This document shows positions 57,244-64,000 of a stretch of 64,000 nt of DNA, piece after piece. Location of the stretch: assembly GCA_049273695.1 (NCBI GenBank), contig JBASRE010000059.1, forward strand, positions 62,001 through 126,000. The letters are read 5' to 3'. The stretch is from UBA11740 sp049273695 (GTDB lineage: Bacteria; Acidobacteriota; Blastocatellia; Pyrinomonadales; Pyrinomonadaceae). Each line of letters begins with the position of its first letter. The first letter of the stretch is position 1. A model generated the notes under the pieces. The model made no database searches and was not told the origin of the DNA. It was given only the letters and a program-made list of their open reading frames with translations. A program made the translations under genes and the position numbers.

Positions 57244-57329
57244 GAGGGCCACTCCTTTGTGTCAAAAGGGCTTTGAAATAGACCAGAGTTCCGGCTCGTT
57301 TGTTCCTGCTTATGTAGCTATTTCGATTC

Positions 57330-58817
57330 TCACTTTTTCGGATGAACGATCAGATGTTTTCGTCGAATGCGTTTTGGAGAACGCAGCGGCACTAGATCCT
57401 TATGTCTCGTTCCTAACAGAGATACCAGGCTTTGATGATGTTTGAAGCCAAGCAACTGCGCGGCGTGAGTCACTGAGCGTTTACTGTCCGCCAACGCTGC
57501 TTTAATCAATCTTGCTTCATACTGTTTTACCGCGCGACGCAGCGAAAAGTTATTCCAGTCCGGCGGCGTAGGGACAGCCTGAGCGAGAAACAAACCTTCA
57601 AAAGCGGATCTTGCCAACCTTCTCAGGGTGCTAATGTCTTCTGTCTTGTCCAAGAGCGATCCAGCATGTTCAAGTAGCTCGCAAACCTCAGTCGCTGATA
57701 AGTTGTTCCCAAATTCTTCAATAAGAATTAGGGCTGTTAAACCGGCGCGTTCGAAATCCCCGACTTGTTTAGCTGTGCTGATGGCTTCATCAAATGCGCT
57801 TCGCGCCGCTTCGGGATGCGCCAGTCGCGCCAGTGCAATCCCGTGAGTCGTGAGAGCTTCAGCAAGCAACGATTGTTCGTCGCCGCCTGTAAGTCTTCGG
57901 ACCGCAGAACGAGCCGTCTTTTCTGCTTCGACGTTACGACCCTCAGCCAACAAGATACTTGCACGGGTTTCATCTACAGTAGCTAAGTTGACGTTATCTC
58001 TAAGCCGCGTCTGCAAAGCCTGAGCACGGTCTAAATGTTCGTGGGCGTCGGCGAATCTGCCAACTTTGCCAAGCAGATAGCCGATGTTGTTTTCAACACA
58101 CGCTTGATAGCGTTCGTGCCCTGCTTGTTCATAGTGAAAGCTGGCCGCTGTGTATTCGATTAGAGCGAGATCAACGTAATCTTCTCGTTCTTCCGCCGCA
58201 CTCAGCCGGTTCAAGGTATTAGCCAAGCTGAGATGAAAAGATGCGATTAGTAAGTGGTTGTCGATTTTTTCAAACAGCGGCTTGGCTTCATTGTGAAATC
58301 GCAAAGCTTGATTGAGCCGCTTCGATTCTCGTTCGACAATTGCCTGTCGGAGTAAGACGATCGCTCTTTGTTCGATATTGCCTTTGTCAATATCCAGAAA
58401 CGCTTCTGCCAGCATCACGCGGGCTTCATCGTATGCGCCAGTACGCCAGTAGCACAGAGCTAGATCGCTTCGCGCTTCCGCCGCTTTGCTAACCTGCCCT
58501 TGCGCCCGAAACAGTCTCAGGCTTTGGCTGATCAAATCCTTCGCGGCTTCCTGTGCGCCTTCAATCTTGTTGGTACTTCCGAGCCATCCCGTGAGCGTAC
58601 CAGCGCGCAAAATCACCTCGCCCGCCGCATCATTCAAGCCCTCGACATTCGGGCGAACACCTACACCGCGCCAGAATTCGCCTAACGCTTCGCTCGCTGC
58701 TTCATAGTCGCCCGTTTGCTCGTAGTGCTGTGCAATTCGACAACACAAGCGGGCGCGTTCGGTTAGGGCCAAGTCGGGGTTTTCTAGTTCTCTAATAACG
58801 TCGGCGGGTAAGTGCAT
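57330..58817 (-). CDS. TPR protein with C-terminal Fis-type helix-turn-helix
   Basis: The 495-residue protein has TPR-like helical repeats over most of its length (about 20-400; for example ARLCCRIAQHYEQTGDYEAA). Its C-terminal ~75 residues carry a Fis-type DNA-binding segment (RRAVKQYEARLIKAALADSK then VTHAAQLLGFKHHQSLVSLL) and a basic tail. This looks like a regulator whose TPR groove senses a ligand, perhaps a peptide. AAGGA lies ten bases before the ATG. A short secreted peptide is encoded divergently, 97 bases away. Confidence 0.8.
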   Translation of the reverse strand: MHLPADVIRELENPDLALTERARLCCRIAQHYEQTGDYEAASEALGEFWRGVGVRPNVEGLNDAAGEVILRAGTLTGWLGSTNKIEGAQEAAKDLISQSLRLFRAQGQVSKAAEARSDLALCYWRTGAYDEARVMLAEAFLDIDKGNIEQRAIVLLRQAIVERESKRLNQALRFHNEAKPLFEKIDNHLLIASFHLSLANTLNRLSAAEEREDYVDLALIEYTAASFHYEQAGHERYQACVENNIGYLLGKVGRFADAHEHLDRAQALQTRLRDNVNLATVDETRASILLAEGRNVEAEKTARSAVRRLTGGDEQSLLAEALTTHGIALARLAHPEAARSAFDEAISTAKQVGDFERAGLTALILIEEFGNNLSATEVCELLEHAGSLLDKTEDISTLRRLARSAFEGLFLAQAVPTPPDWNNFSLRRAVKQYEARLIKAALADSKRSVTHAAQLLGFKHHQSLVSLLGTRHKDLVPLRSPKRIRRKHLIVHPKK

Positions 58818-58913
58818 GTGAGAGTTATCCTTTCACCTTGCCTGTAATAATCTTTTGCGGGCGGATGCTAAGATGCGCCGCGATTCCTTACTCTCGATTC
58901 AGGAGAAAACTTT

Positions 58914-59156
58914 ATGAGAAGACTCAAGCAAATCAGCTTGGCCGTAGTGTTGATGTTCACGCTCGCCACAGGCGCGATGGCCGGGATTACTGAATGCCCG
59001 CCGGAAGCGATACCAACGCCGCCGCCATCAGCCCCAGCCACTGAGGCAACTGAAACCACGGATACGCTATCTAGCGCGCAAACCACGAATGACGCGACTG
59101 ATCCAGTGATCGAGTTCGCGCTCACCGTTCTGCAAAGCGTTTTGCTGGCGTTCTAA
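58914..59156 (+). CDS. 80-residue exported peptide precursor with hydrophobic C-terminus
   Basis: The product has a signal peptide (about 1-23; MRRLKQISLAVVLMFTLATG then AMAG), a proline- and threonine-rich middle (TPPPSAPATEATETTD) and a hydrophobic C-terminal helix (VIEFALTVLQSVLLAF). AGGAG lies eight bases before the ATG. It is divergent from the TPR-Fis regulator. By analogy with regulator/peptide pairs it could be a secreted signal, or it may simply be a small envelope protein. The analogy is inference. Confidence 0.65.
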   Translation: MRRLKQISLAVVLMFTLATGAMAGITECPPEAIPTPPPSAPATEATETTDTLSSAQTTNDATDPVIEFALTVLQSVLLAF

Positions 59157-59473
59157 GTGTTCCGTTAAATCCAGTTTGCCAGCCGTCCCGGTCGGCGGCT
59201 CAATAGAAGTGTGTCGAGCGTTGCAGATTAAATCCTTACTCGCCTGTGAACGCAAGAAGTTTTTGAAGGCGGGCGGAACGTGTGTGAACAGGTTACGTCC
59301 GATTGCAATAATGACTACACCGCACGCGTTAATGGCAGGCAATCTCTTGAATTAGGGTCGTTTCGCCTCCGACCGTCACGCGTGTTCGGAGGTGACCGTG
59401 ACACGGGGCGAGGCACGTCGAAGGGTCAAAATATGAGAGTCAACGCGGCACGATCTGAGGGGAGACTTCGGGT
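59157..59473. other. intergenic stretch without recognised gene
   Basis: These 317 bases between the exported peptide gene and the convergent membrane-protein gene contain no ORF with supporting signals and no strong hairpin with a T-run. Nothing else was recognised. Confidence 0.4.
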
Positions 59474-59821
59474 CTAAGAACTTTCCTCCTGGATTCCATA
59501 CAGTGCCTTACCACGTCCGCTGTGCATGAACCACCAGACGTAAATTCCGACCGGCCAGAATGCGAAGAGCGTAATCGGCGCGGCCCACAGCGCCAGCGTT
59601 CGGCCGATGCGCTTTCGGCGATGCATATAAAACGCGGACAGCCAAAAAAGAAGAGCGATCACAGCGACCAATCCAAAGACTAGTATCGCGGTCGGGATCT
59701 GCTCCGGCCGCCTAAAGTTCTTTTCAATAATCCAGGGAGCGGCAAGGATCCACAAACTATAAAATGCCCCGATCGCCGCATATAAGATAACCAACGTCTT
59801 GTTGTGATCTTTTGTCGACAT
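59474..59821 (-). CDS. small three-helix membrane protein, unknown
   Basis: From the ATG at 59821 (GAGG seven bases upstream) the product is 115 residues with three hydrophobic segments: about 13-31 (VILYAAIGAFYSLWILAAPW), 43-64 (TAILVFGLVAVIALLFWLSA) and 77-100 (LALWAAPITLFAFWPVGIYVWWF). A basic loop (MHRRKRIGR) follows the second. The longer frame to 59905 lacks a ribosome binding site. It resembles generic small membrane proteins and no function can be assigned. Confidence 0.6.
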   Translation of the reverse strand: MSTKDHNKTLVILYAAIGAFYSLWILAAPWIIEKNFRRPEQIPTAILVFGLVAVIALLFWLSAFYMHRRKRIGRTLALWAAPITLFAFWPVGIYVWWFMHSGRGKALYGIQEESS

Positions 59822-60112
59822 CTCGCTACCTCGTACATCTCGCATTGGCCAATCGGAGTTGCCATATCGCGGATATGCAGACTTCTGGTATCTTGGAAAG
59901 CTCATTTAGCGGTCGTCGCCCCCGAAATCTTTGACAATTTGCTGATTGCCGCATGCGCTTCCCGCCCTGTTCTTCTACGTGATGAGAGGCGCCGCTGAAC
60001 ATGGAAGATTCCAACTCACGGCGACCCGATTTGGCGGACGCATATTACTCGCAACAGAGAGTAGCCGCAAGCTTAAGTTTTCACTGCTATTCCCATCGGG
60101 AGGAGAATCCTG

Positions 60113-60424
60113 ATGGGAAACCCGCGTCCGAAACCGGAACGATTGGCCGAAAAGCTGCGTGCGATCCGCGAGGCGTTAGGACTTTCTCAAACGCAAATGC
60201 TTAAACGTTTGGAACATGACGAGACTATGCACTACGGGCGCATTTCGGAGTACGAAACCGGAAAGCGTGAGCCGACACTGATGACGCTTCTTCAATACGC
60301 GCGCGTTGCGCGCGTTCACATGGAAGATCTCGTTGATGATGGACTGGATCTCCCAGCGAAGCTTCCAGGCAAAGTGAGATATGAAGGCTTGAAACGTAAG
60401 TCTAGTTCTCGGAAGAAACAGTAA
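60113..60424 (+). CDS. small XRE-family regulator
   Basis: The 103-residue protein is almost entirely an XRE helix-turn-helix domain (about 8-75; IREALGLSQTQMLKRLEH then RISEYETGKREPTLMTLLQY) with a basic tail. GGAGG lies eight bases before the ATG. Its stop overlaps by one base the start of a 35-codon ORF, which suggests a two-gene unit. It probably regulates its own or a neighbouring promoter. The target is unknown. Confidence 0.85.
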   Translation: MGNPRPKPERLAEKLRAIREALGLSQTQMLKRLEHDETMHYGRISEYETGKREPTLMTLLQYARVARVHMEDLVDDGLDLPAKLPGKVRYEGLKRKSSSRKKQ

Positions 60425-60531
60425 TGGCCCGAGTTGACATCAAGAAGGTGCCGGATGCGCGCAAGTCGAAACTACCTTCCTTTATCCGCCGCAACTCGCT
60501 AGTGCAACCTTACCAAGAGTCTGGTTCGTGA
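60424..60531 (+). CDS. 35-residue basic peptide coupled to the XRE gene
   Basis: The ATG (60424-60426) shares one base with the TAA of the XRE gene, an arrangement typical of coupled translation. The product is short and basic (MARVDIKKVPDARKSKLPSF then IRRNSLVQPYQESGS). No family is recognised. The overlap and clean codon use support it, but at 35 codons it remains uncertain. Confidence 0.4.
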   Translation: MARVDIKKVPDARKSKLPSFIRRNSLVQPYQESGS

Positions 60532-60644
60532 CCGGCATTAAGATTTGGCCGTAAGTACCAAATCGGAAATAGATCGTGGCCGAAAGCGCAGCCCATTGCT
60601 CCACTCAAAAGTGAGATTCGCTAACGCAAGTTAGGTACGTCAGT

Positions 60645-60675
60645 CCTAACGCGGCAGTGCTATGCCCACGTTAGG
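60645..60675 (+). terminator. hairpin downstream of the XRE unit, possible terminator
   Basis: CCTAACG (60645-60651) pairs with CGTTAGG (60669-60675), with an inner GGCA/TGCC stem. A short T-rich run (GGTTTTGTTA) follows. It could end transcription of the XRE unit, though the T-run is weak. Another CTAACG lies shortly upstream. The rest of 60532-60825 holds nothing recognised. Confidence 0.45.
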
Positions 60676-60825
60676 AGGTTTTGTTACTTATTTCGGGCGC
60701 TGGGTTAGAATTGGGAGATTTCATATCCGATGCGGACTGAATTGGTGAGGGTCTTCCTGAGAGTGAGATGGTCGCGATTAGAATGGCACCCGCTCTTGAA
60801 ATACCGTTATGTAAAACACTAATCT

Positions 60826-62529
60826 TCAGCTGGCAATCGCTGGCTCGGAAGTGGTTGTCGGGACATTGGCCACGCGTACGTATGTTTCGAGAAGACCCCT
60901 CAATTGACTGCCTGTGTTTCCAAGCAAAGAGGCGTTATCGTCAAGATCCTTCATCGCCTCTCTGATAGTGTATACAGGTGCGCCTGCAGCAGTCGCTTCC
61001 CGATATAGTCTTTCGGCGTTCTCAAACTCCCCATTAGTTAAGTGATAAAGAGCCAGATTACACGCGTGCATCCAGTTATCTGGCATTCTAACGTAAGTTC
61101 TACTACCGTACTTGATAGCAGCCAAAAGATCTTCTTGCGCTCCGGTAACATCTTTGGCCCCACTCTTTACCGCAAACCGTTGGTAGAGAAACCAGTCGAT
61201 CTTCGGCGCTATCTTGAGACCCTGATCAAGGTCGGCAAGTGCTTTCTTCAGTTTGCCGAGATAGCGATAGGCCTCTCCCCGCCGACCCCAAGGTTCCGGC
61301 GAATCCGGCGTCAGTTCGATAACTTTATTCCAAAATTGAATCGTGTGCTCGTAATCGCGCATCCGGTATAGGGTTTCCGCTTTGCCTGCGAGAATCCAAT
61401 CCGATTCCGGCTTGAACTTGAGGGCTCGGCTATACAAATCAAGCGCCTCTTCAAATCTTTCAAGATATCTCAATAAGTGGGCTTTGTGCGCCAGACCCCA
61501 GCCAGGGTCGATTTGCCTCTCCTCGGCAGTATCATAAAGCGCGAATGCTTCGTCGTGACGACCAAGTGCAAAGAGTGTGTTTGCCTTTTGGTTTATCGCC
61601 CAAGTGGCGGAGGATTGCTCAATCGCCTGATCAAACAAACGAAGTCCTTCTTCTGCACGTCCCAGTACGCTGAGCAGTTGTCCCTTACGTATGAGAAGTT
61701 GAGATTGCTGCGGACTAACGCTCAAAGCTTGGTCTGTGATTTCCAACGCTTCCTGCGGCCGTTTGAGCGCACACAAAACAGCGCCTTTCTCGACGAGAAT
61801 CTGAACATTGTTTGGATCAATTTGCAGGATCTGATCATACACAGAGATCGCCTGTTCAAACTTATCGACCTCACTTAGAATTCGAGCCTTGTTTGTTAAC
61901 GCCAGTTCATCGTCGGGAACTAATATCAGAGCGTAGTCGATCGCTCCTAATGCCTCCTCCAGCCGATCCAGCGATGCAAGTGCATCCGCTTTTCCGATCC
62001 AGGCTTGAATAGAGTTGGGGTCAAGTTCGATCGCCTGGTCGAATGCGGCAAGCGCATCGTCGTCGCGATCCAACAAATAGAGGCATTCACCCATAAGTGA
62101 ATAAAGAGATGGGTTCTGATCCAACGCAATCGCGTCTGTTATGTACTTGAAAGCAGTTTCATACTCTTCCTGATCATAAAAGTTGAGCGCCAAACCGAAA
62201 AGGACAGATGATCGTCCTTCAGCATCGCTCATCGCGCTTAGCTTCAGAGCCTTTTCCAGTGCCGTCTCCGCCTCCTCATAGTCACCTGACTGACGAAGAC
62301 TGTTCCCAAGAAGTAACCAAGCGCCACAGAGAGTAGGCTCCCGATCTAGTGACTTGCGATAGTTCGAGATTGCTTCCTCGAGTTCGCCATTCTTCTCGAG
62401 CATCTGACCCAGAAGTAAATAGAGGCGGGCCAACTCGCAGATTTCTGCTTGCGGCGCAGCCTCACTCTGAAGGGTCTCGTTTTCAAGTTCAGCCGTGCGA
62501 ATTAATTTGTCCGTTGAACTAGTTACCAT
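60826..62529 (-). CDS. tetratricopeptide repeat protein
   Basis: The 567-residue protein is made of about fourteen classical 34-residue TPRs (for example LYLLLGQMLEKNGELEEAIS and NSIQAWIGKADALASLDRLE). There is no signal peptide, membrane segment or catalytic motif. TPR arrays bind partner proteins. Its ATG overlaps by seven bases the stop of the next gene upstream, which also carries repeats, so the two probably act together. Partner and process are unknown. Confidence 0.85.
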   Translation of the reverse strand: MVTSSTDKLIRTAELENETLQSEAAPQAEICELARLYLLLGQMLEKNGELEEAISNYRKSLDREPTLCGAWLLLGNSLRQSGDYEEAETALEKALKLSAMSDAEGRSSVLFGLALNFYDQEEYETAFKYITDAIALDQNPSLYSLMGECLYLLDRDDDALAAFDQAIELDPNSIQAWIGKADALASLDRLEEALGAIDYALILVPDDELALTNKARILSEVDKFEQAISVYDQILQIDPNNVQILVEKGAVLCALKRPQEALEITDQALSVSPQQSQLLIRKGQLLSVLGRAEEGLRLFDQAIEQSSATWAINQKANTLFALGRHDEAFALYDTAEERQIDPGWGLAHKAHLLRYLERFEEALDLYSRALKFKPESDWILAGKAETLYRMRDYEHTIQFWNKVIELTPDSPEPWGRRGEAYRYLGKLKKALADLDQGLKIAPKIDWFLYQRFAVKSGAKDVTGAQEDLLAAIKYGSRTYVRMPDNWMHACNLALYHLTNGEFENAERLYREATAAGAPVYTIREAMKDLDDNASLLGNTGSQLRGLLETYVRVANVPTTTSEPAIAS

Positions 62530-64000
62530 TTGGACCCGACCAGACCTTCAGTTGATATTTTCAGTCTGCCTCGTGGCTCAAGCAGAGAACATTGCAGGGT
62601 GTTTTCTGAGCCCAGGGAGATTGCTTGATTCATTTCCATCACTCCCAATTCCCTCGGTGTAGGGTCGTAACATTGAGCCCCTTGTATGATGGTATCCGGT
62701 CTCACTGTGAACCCCGTTCTTACCGGTAGCCGGGCTCTTACCGAACCTAGATCTCTTACACTAGCAATGCCCATCTCGGGAATGCCAAAAATGAAGGGCT
62801 CCGGAGTAGGTGCCTCCATCCTAACTCGTCCTTGCTGTGCTAATTGGAGCGCGTGTTCAAGAGCCCGCACTCTTCTTTGGGCAGATTCGAGCGCTTGGCC
62901 GAGTTGCCTTTCGGTTTGGGTAAACTGCCGGATAGTCTTAGACAATAAGTTCTTGAGAAATCCAACCAGTGGGTAATTCGCCTCTGCCTTGTCCTCGATC
63001 CGGTTGAGAGCAGAGAGCGTGGCGGGCACTTCCATCCGTGAAGCGTGGACGCCTTGGGAAAAAGAATTTTCCTCCACGAAGATAACAGCCAGGTGTTGGT
63101 CAATCTTAGTGACTTCATCAGCATATTTGTCCGAAGAAGCAAACGAATCGCGAGCACGTTCAAACAATTTCCTGGCGGCTTCATGATCGTGCATGAGAAA
63201 TTTCAGGCGCCCTTGTTCATAATCGATGAAAGCGTTTGTAAGGTCAGGATACTCACTGCTCTGGAACTCGTCTTGTCGACGATCCAATGAAGCGCGTGCC
63301 TGGTCTAGTAAGGCGCTTCTATGTTGCGGTTGGCGTTCAAGACAAGCTCGATCCAAAAGACTCTTCGCCGCCAGATAATGCTCACTTTGAGGCCGGAGCG
63401 ACACTTCTGCCGGTTCCTGCGTAAGTGACTCGCGGGCCGAAGTCAAAACAGGAATCAAACTCCTTATTGCCTCCGAAACTTGATGGCTCAATTGGCTGAG
63501 CCAAGCCTTTACGGCGGAGGGTTCAACTGCTTGATCTGGCCGATTTGCATTGAGTGAATTTGCGAACAGCTCAATCTCAAAGACTTTGTGTAGCGCGTTA
63601 ATTCGATCTACAGAGTTTTTGATCGTACGATGGATACTGGGTTCGCGAGTCTCTGCCAAGATGCGCTCACTTTCAAAAACTCCCTTTTGAAAATCCAGTT
63701 CGGCGAGTTCCAAGAGTTGTTGTTTTTCCTCTAAATCCTCACCCTTCGGGTAACGCTGCAATAACGTATCCTCAGCAGTTAGAAGGCCTAAAGGCACTTT
63801 GAACCATTTTGGCCTTTGGGAGACTACATCTGACTCCCTGAAAGCAGTGGACTTGGGGAGGCTTTGGTATAGATCTTCAAGCTCAGAGTTGACAAGATGC
63901 GCAGACTCCGGCCTGATCCGATATTTTTTCGGCTGACCGCCTCGACGTCCCGTTCCTTCGCACGGTACTTCTTCGAGCAGGGCCTTATCTCGCACAAGAA
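62523..64000 (-). CDS. winged-helix-like N-terminus with long helical region, 5' end cut by window
   Basis: The frame is open to the window edge; a GTG at 63995 is not convincing as the real start. The visible N-terminus (about residues 1-60) looks like the end of a winged helix (GTGRRGGQPKKYRIRPESAH). Then come about 350 residues of helices with TPR-like and coiled-coil character, and a C-terminal beta-rich region (about 400-490). It overlaps the TPR gene by seven bases. It may be a DNA-binding or scaffold protein that works with that TPR protein; the rest lies outside the window. Confidence 0.6.
   Translation of the reverse strand, partial: LVRDKALLEEVPCEGTGRRGGQPKKYRIRPESAHLVNSELEDLYQSLPKSTAFRESDVVSQRPKWFKVPLGLLTAEDTLLQRYPKGEDLEEKQQLLELAELDFQKGVFESERILAETREPSIHRTIKNSVDRINALHKVFEIELFANSLNANRPDQAVEPSAVKAWLSQLSHQVSEAIRSLIPVLTSARESLTQEPAEVSLRPQSEHYLAAKSLLDRACLERQPQHRSALLDQARASLDRRQDEFQSSEYPDLTNAFIDYEQGRLKFLMHDHEAARKLFERARDSFASSDKYADEVTKIDQHLAVIFVEENSFSQGVHASRMEVPATLSALNRIEDKAEANYPLVGFLKNLLSKTIRQFTQTERQLGQALESAQRRVRALEHALQLAQQGRVRMEAPTPEPFIFGIPEMGIASVRDLGSVRARLPVRTGFTVRPDTIIQGAQCYDPTPRELGVMEMNQAISLGSENTLQCSLLEPRGRLKISTEGLVGSKW

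Overview
The window reads as chromosomal DNA from a free-living bacterium, most likely an Acidobacteriota of the Blastocatellia/Pyrinomonadaceae type. That placement is an inference from the gene styles: TPR proteins with Fis-type helix-turn-helix tails, CHAT/TPR proteins tied to sigma factors, WD40/PKD/RHS giants and short secreted peptides. There is no rRNA or other taxonomic marker. The density of accessory, signalling and mobile genes is high.

Region 1 (1-10.2 kb) is a signalling cluster. It holds a membrane GAF histidine-kinase-like sensor, a receiver protein with a C-terminal kinase-like ATPase domain, a sigma-54 activator and a convergent two-part membrane transporter with a queuosine-precursor-transporter-like C-terminal half. 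A diverged direct repeat with an internal palindrome lies on both sides of this cluster (561-606 and 10553-10598).

Region 2 (about 10.2-21.3 kb) is a Tn7-like transposon core on the minus strand, in the order tnsA, tnsB (split by a frameshift), tnsC, a large TniQ and a short TniQ. A divergent XRE regulator lies beyond tnsA. Decayed small genes and a 48-residue membrane protein lie beyond the short TniQ. The large TniQ carries about eight tandem winged-helix-like modules, the short one two. No CRISPR array was seen. The element ends could not be fixed with confidence.

Region 3 (21.4-31.6 kb) holds a strong terminator, tRNA-Ile(GAT), an IleRS-like protein fused in frame to a leucine-dehydrogenase-type domain (with a degenerate KMSKS loop), a two-gene pair (membrane protein plus FRG-domain protein) and a second IleRS of a different lineage.

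Region 4 (31.6-48.6 kb) is rich in caspase-like (CHAT) proteins. One operon encodes a membrane TPR-CHAT protease, an ECF sigma factor and a zinc-finger membrane anti-sigma. After a secreted protein, a small Cys-rich protein and a second sigma/anti-sigma-like pair comes a minus-strand run: HNH nuclease, CHAT-STAND protein with helical repeats, two TPR proteins and a CHAT-NB-ARC protein. This looks like a bacterial cell-death or immune signalling island.

Region 5 (48.7-64 kb) contains two related secreted proteins, a very large WD40/PKD/DUF4214/RHS protein ending in an HExxH motif (its 5' part broken by two frameshifts), a TPR-Fis regulator divergent from a small exported peptide, a small membrane protein, an XRE regulator overlapping a 35-codon ORF, and two TPR proteins, the last cut by the window edge. 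Several starts were moved from the longest ORF to a downstream ATG with a better Shine-Dalgarno sequence; these are noted per gene.
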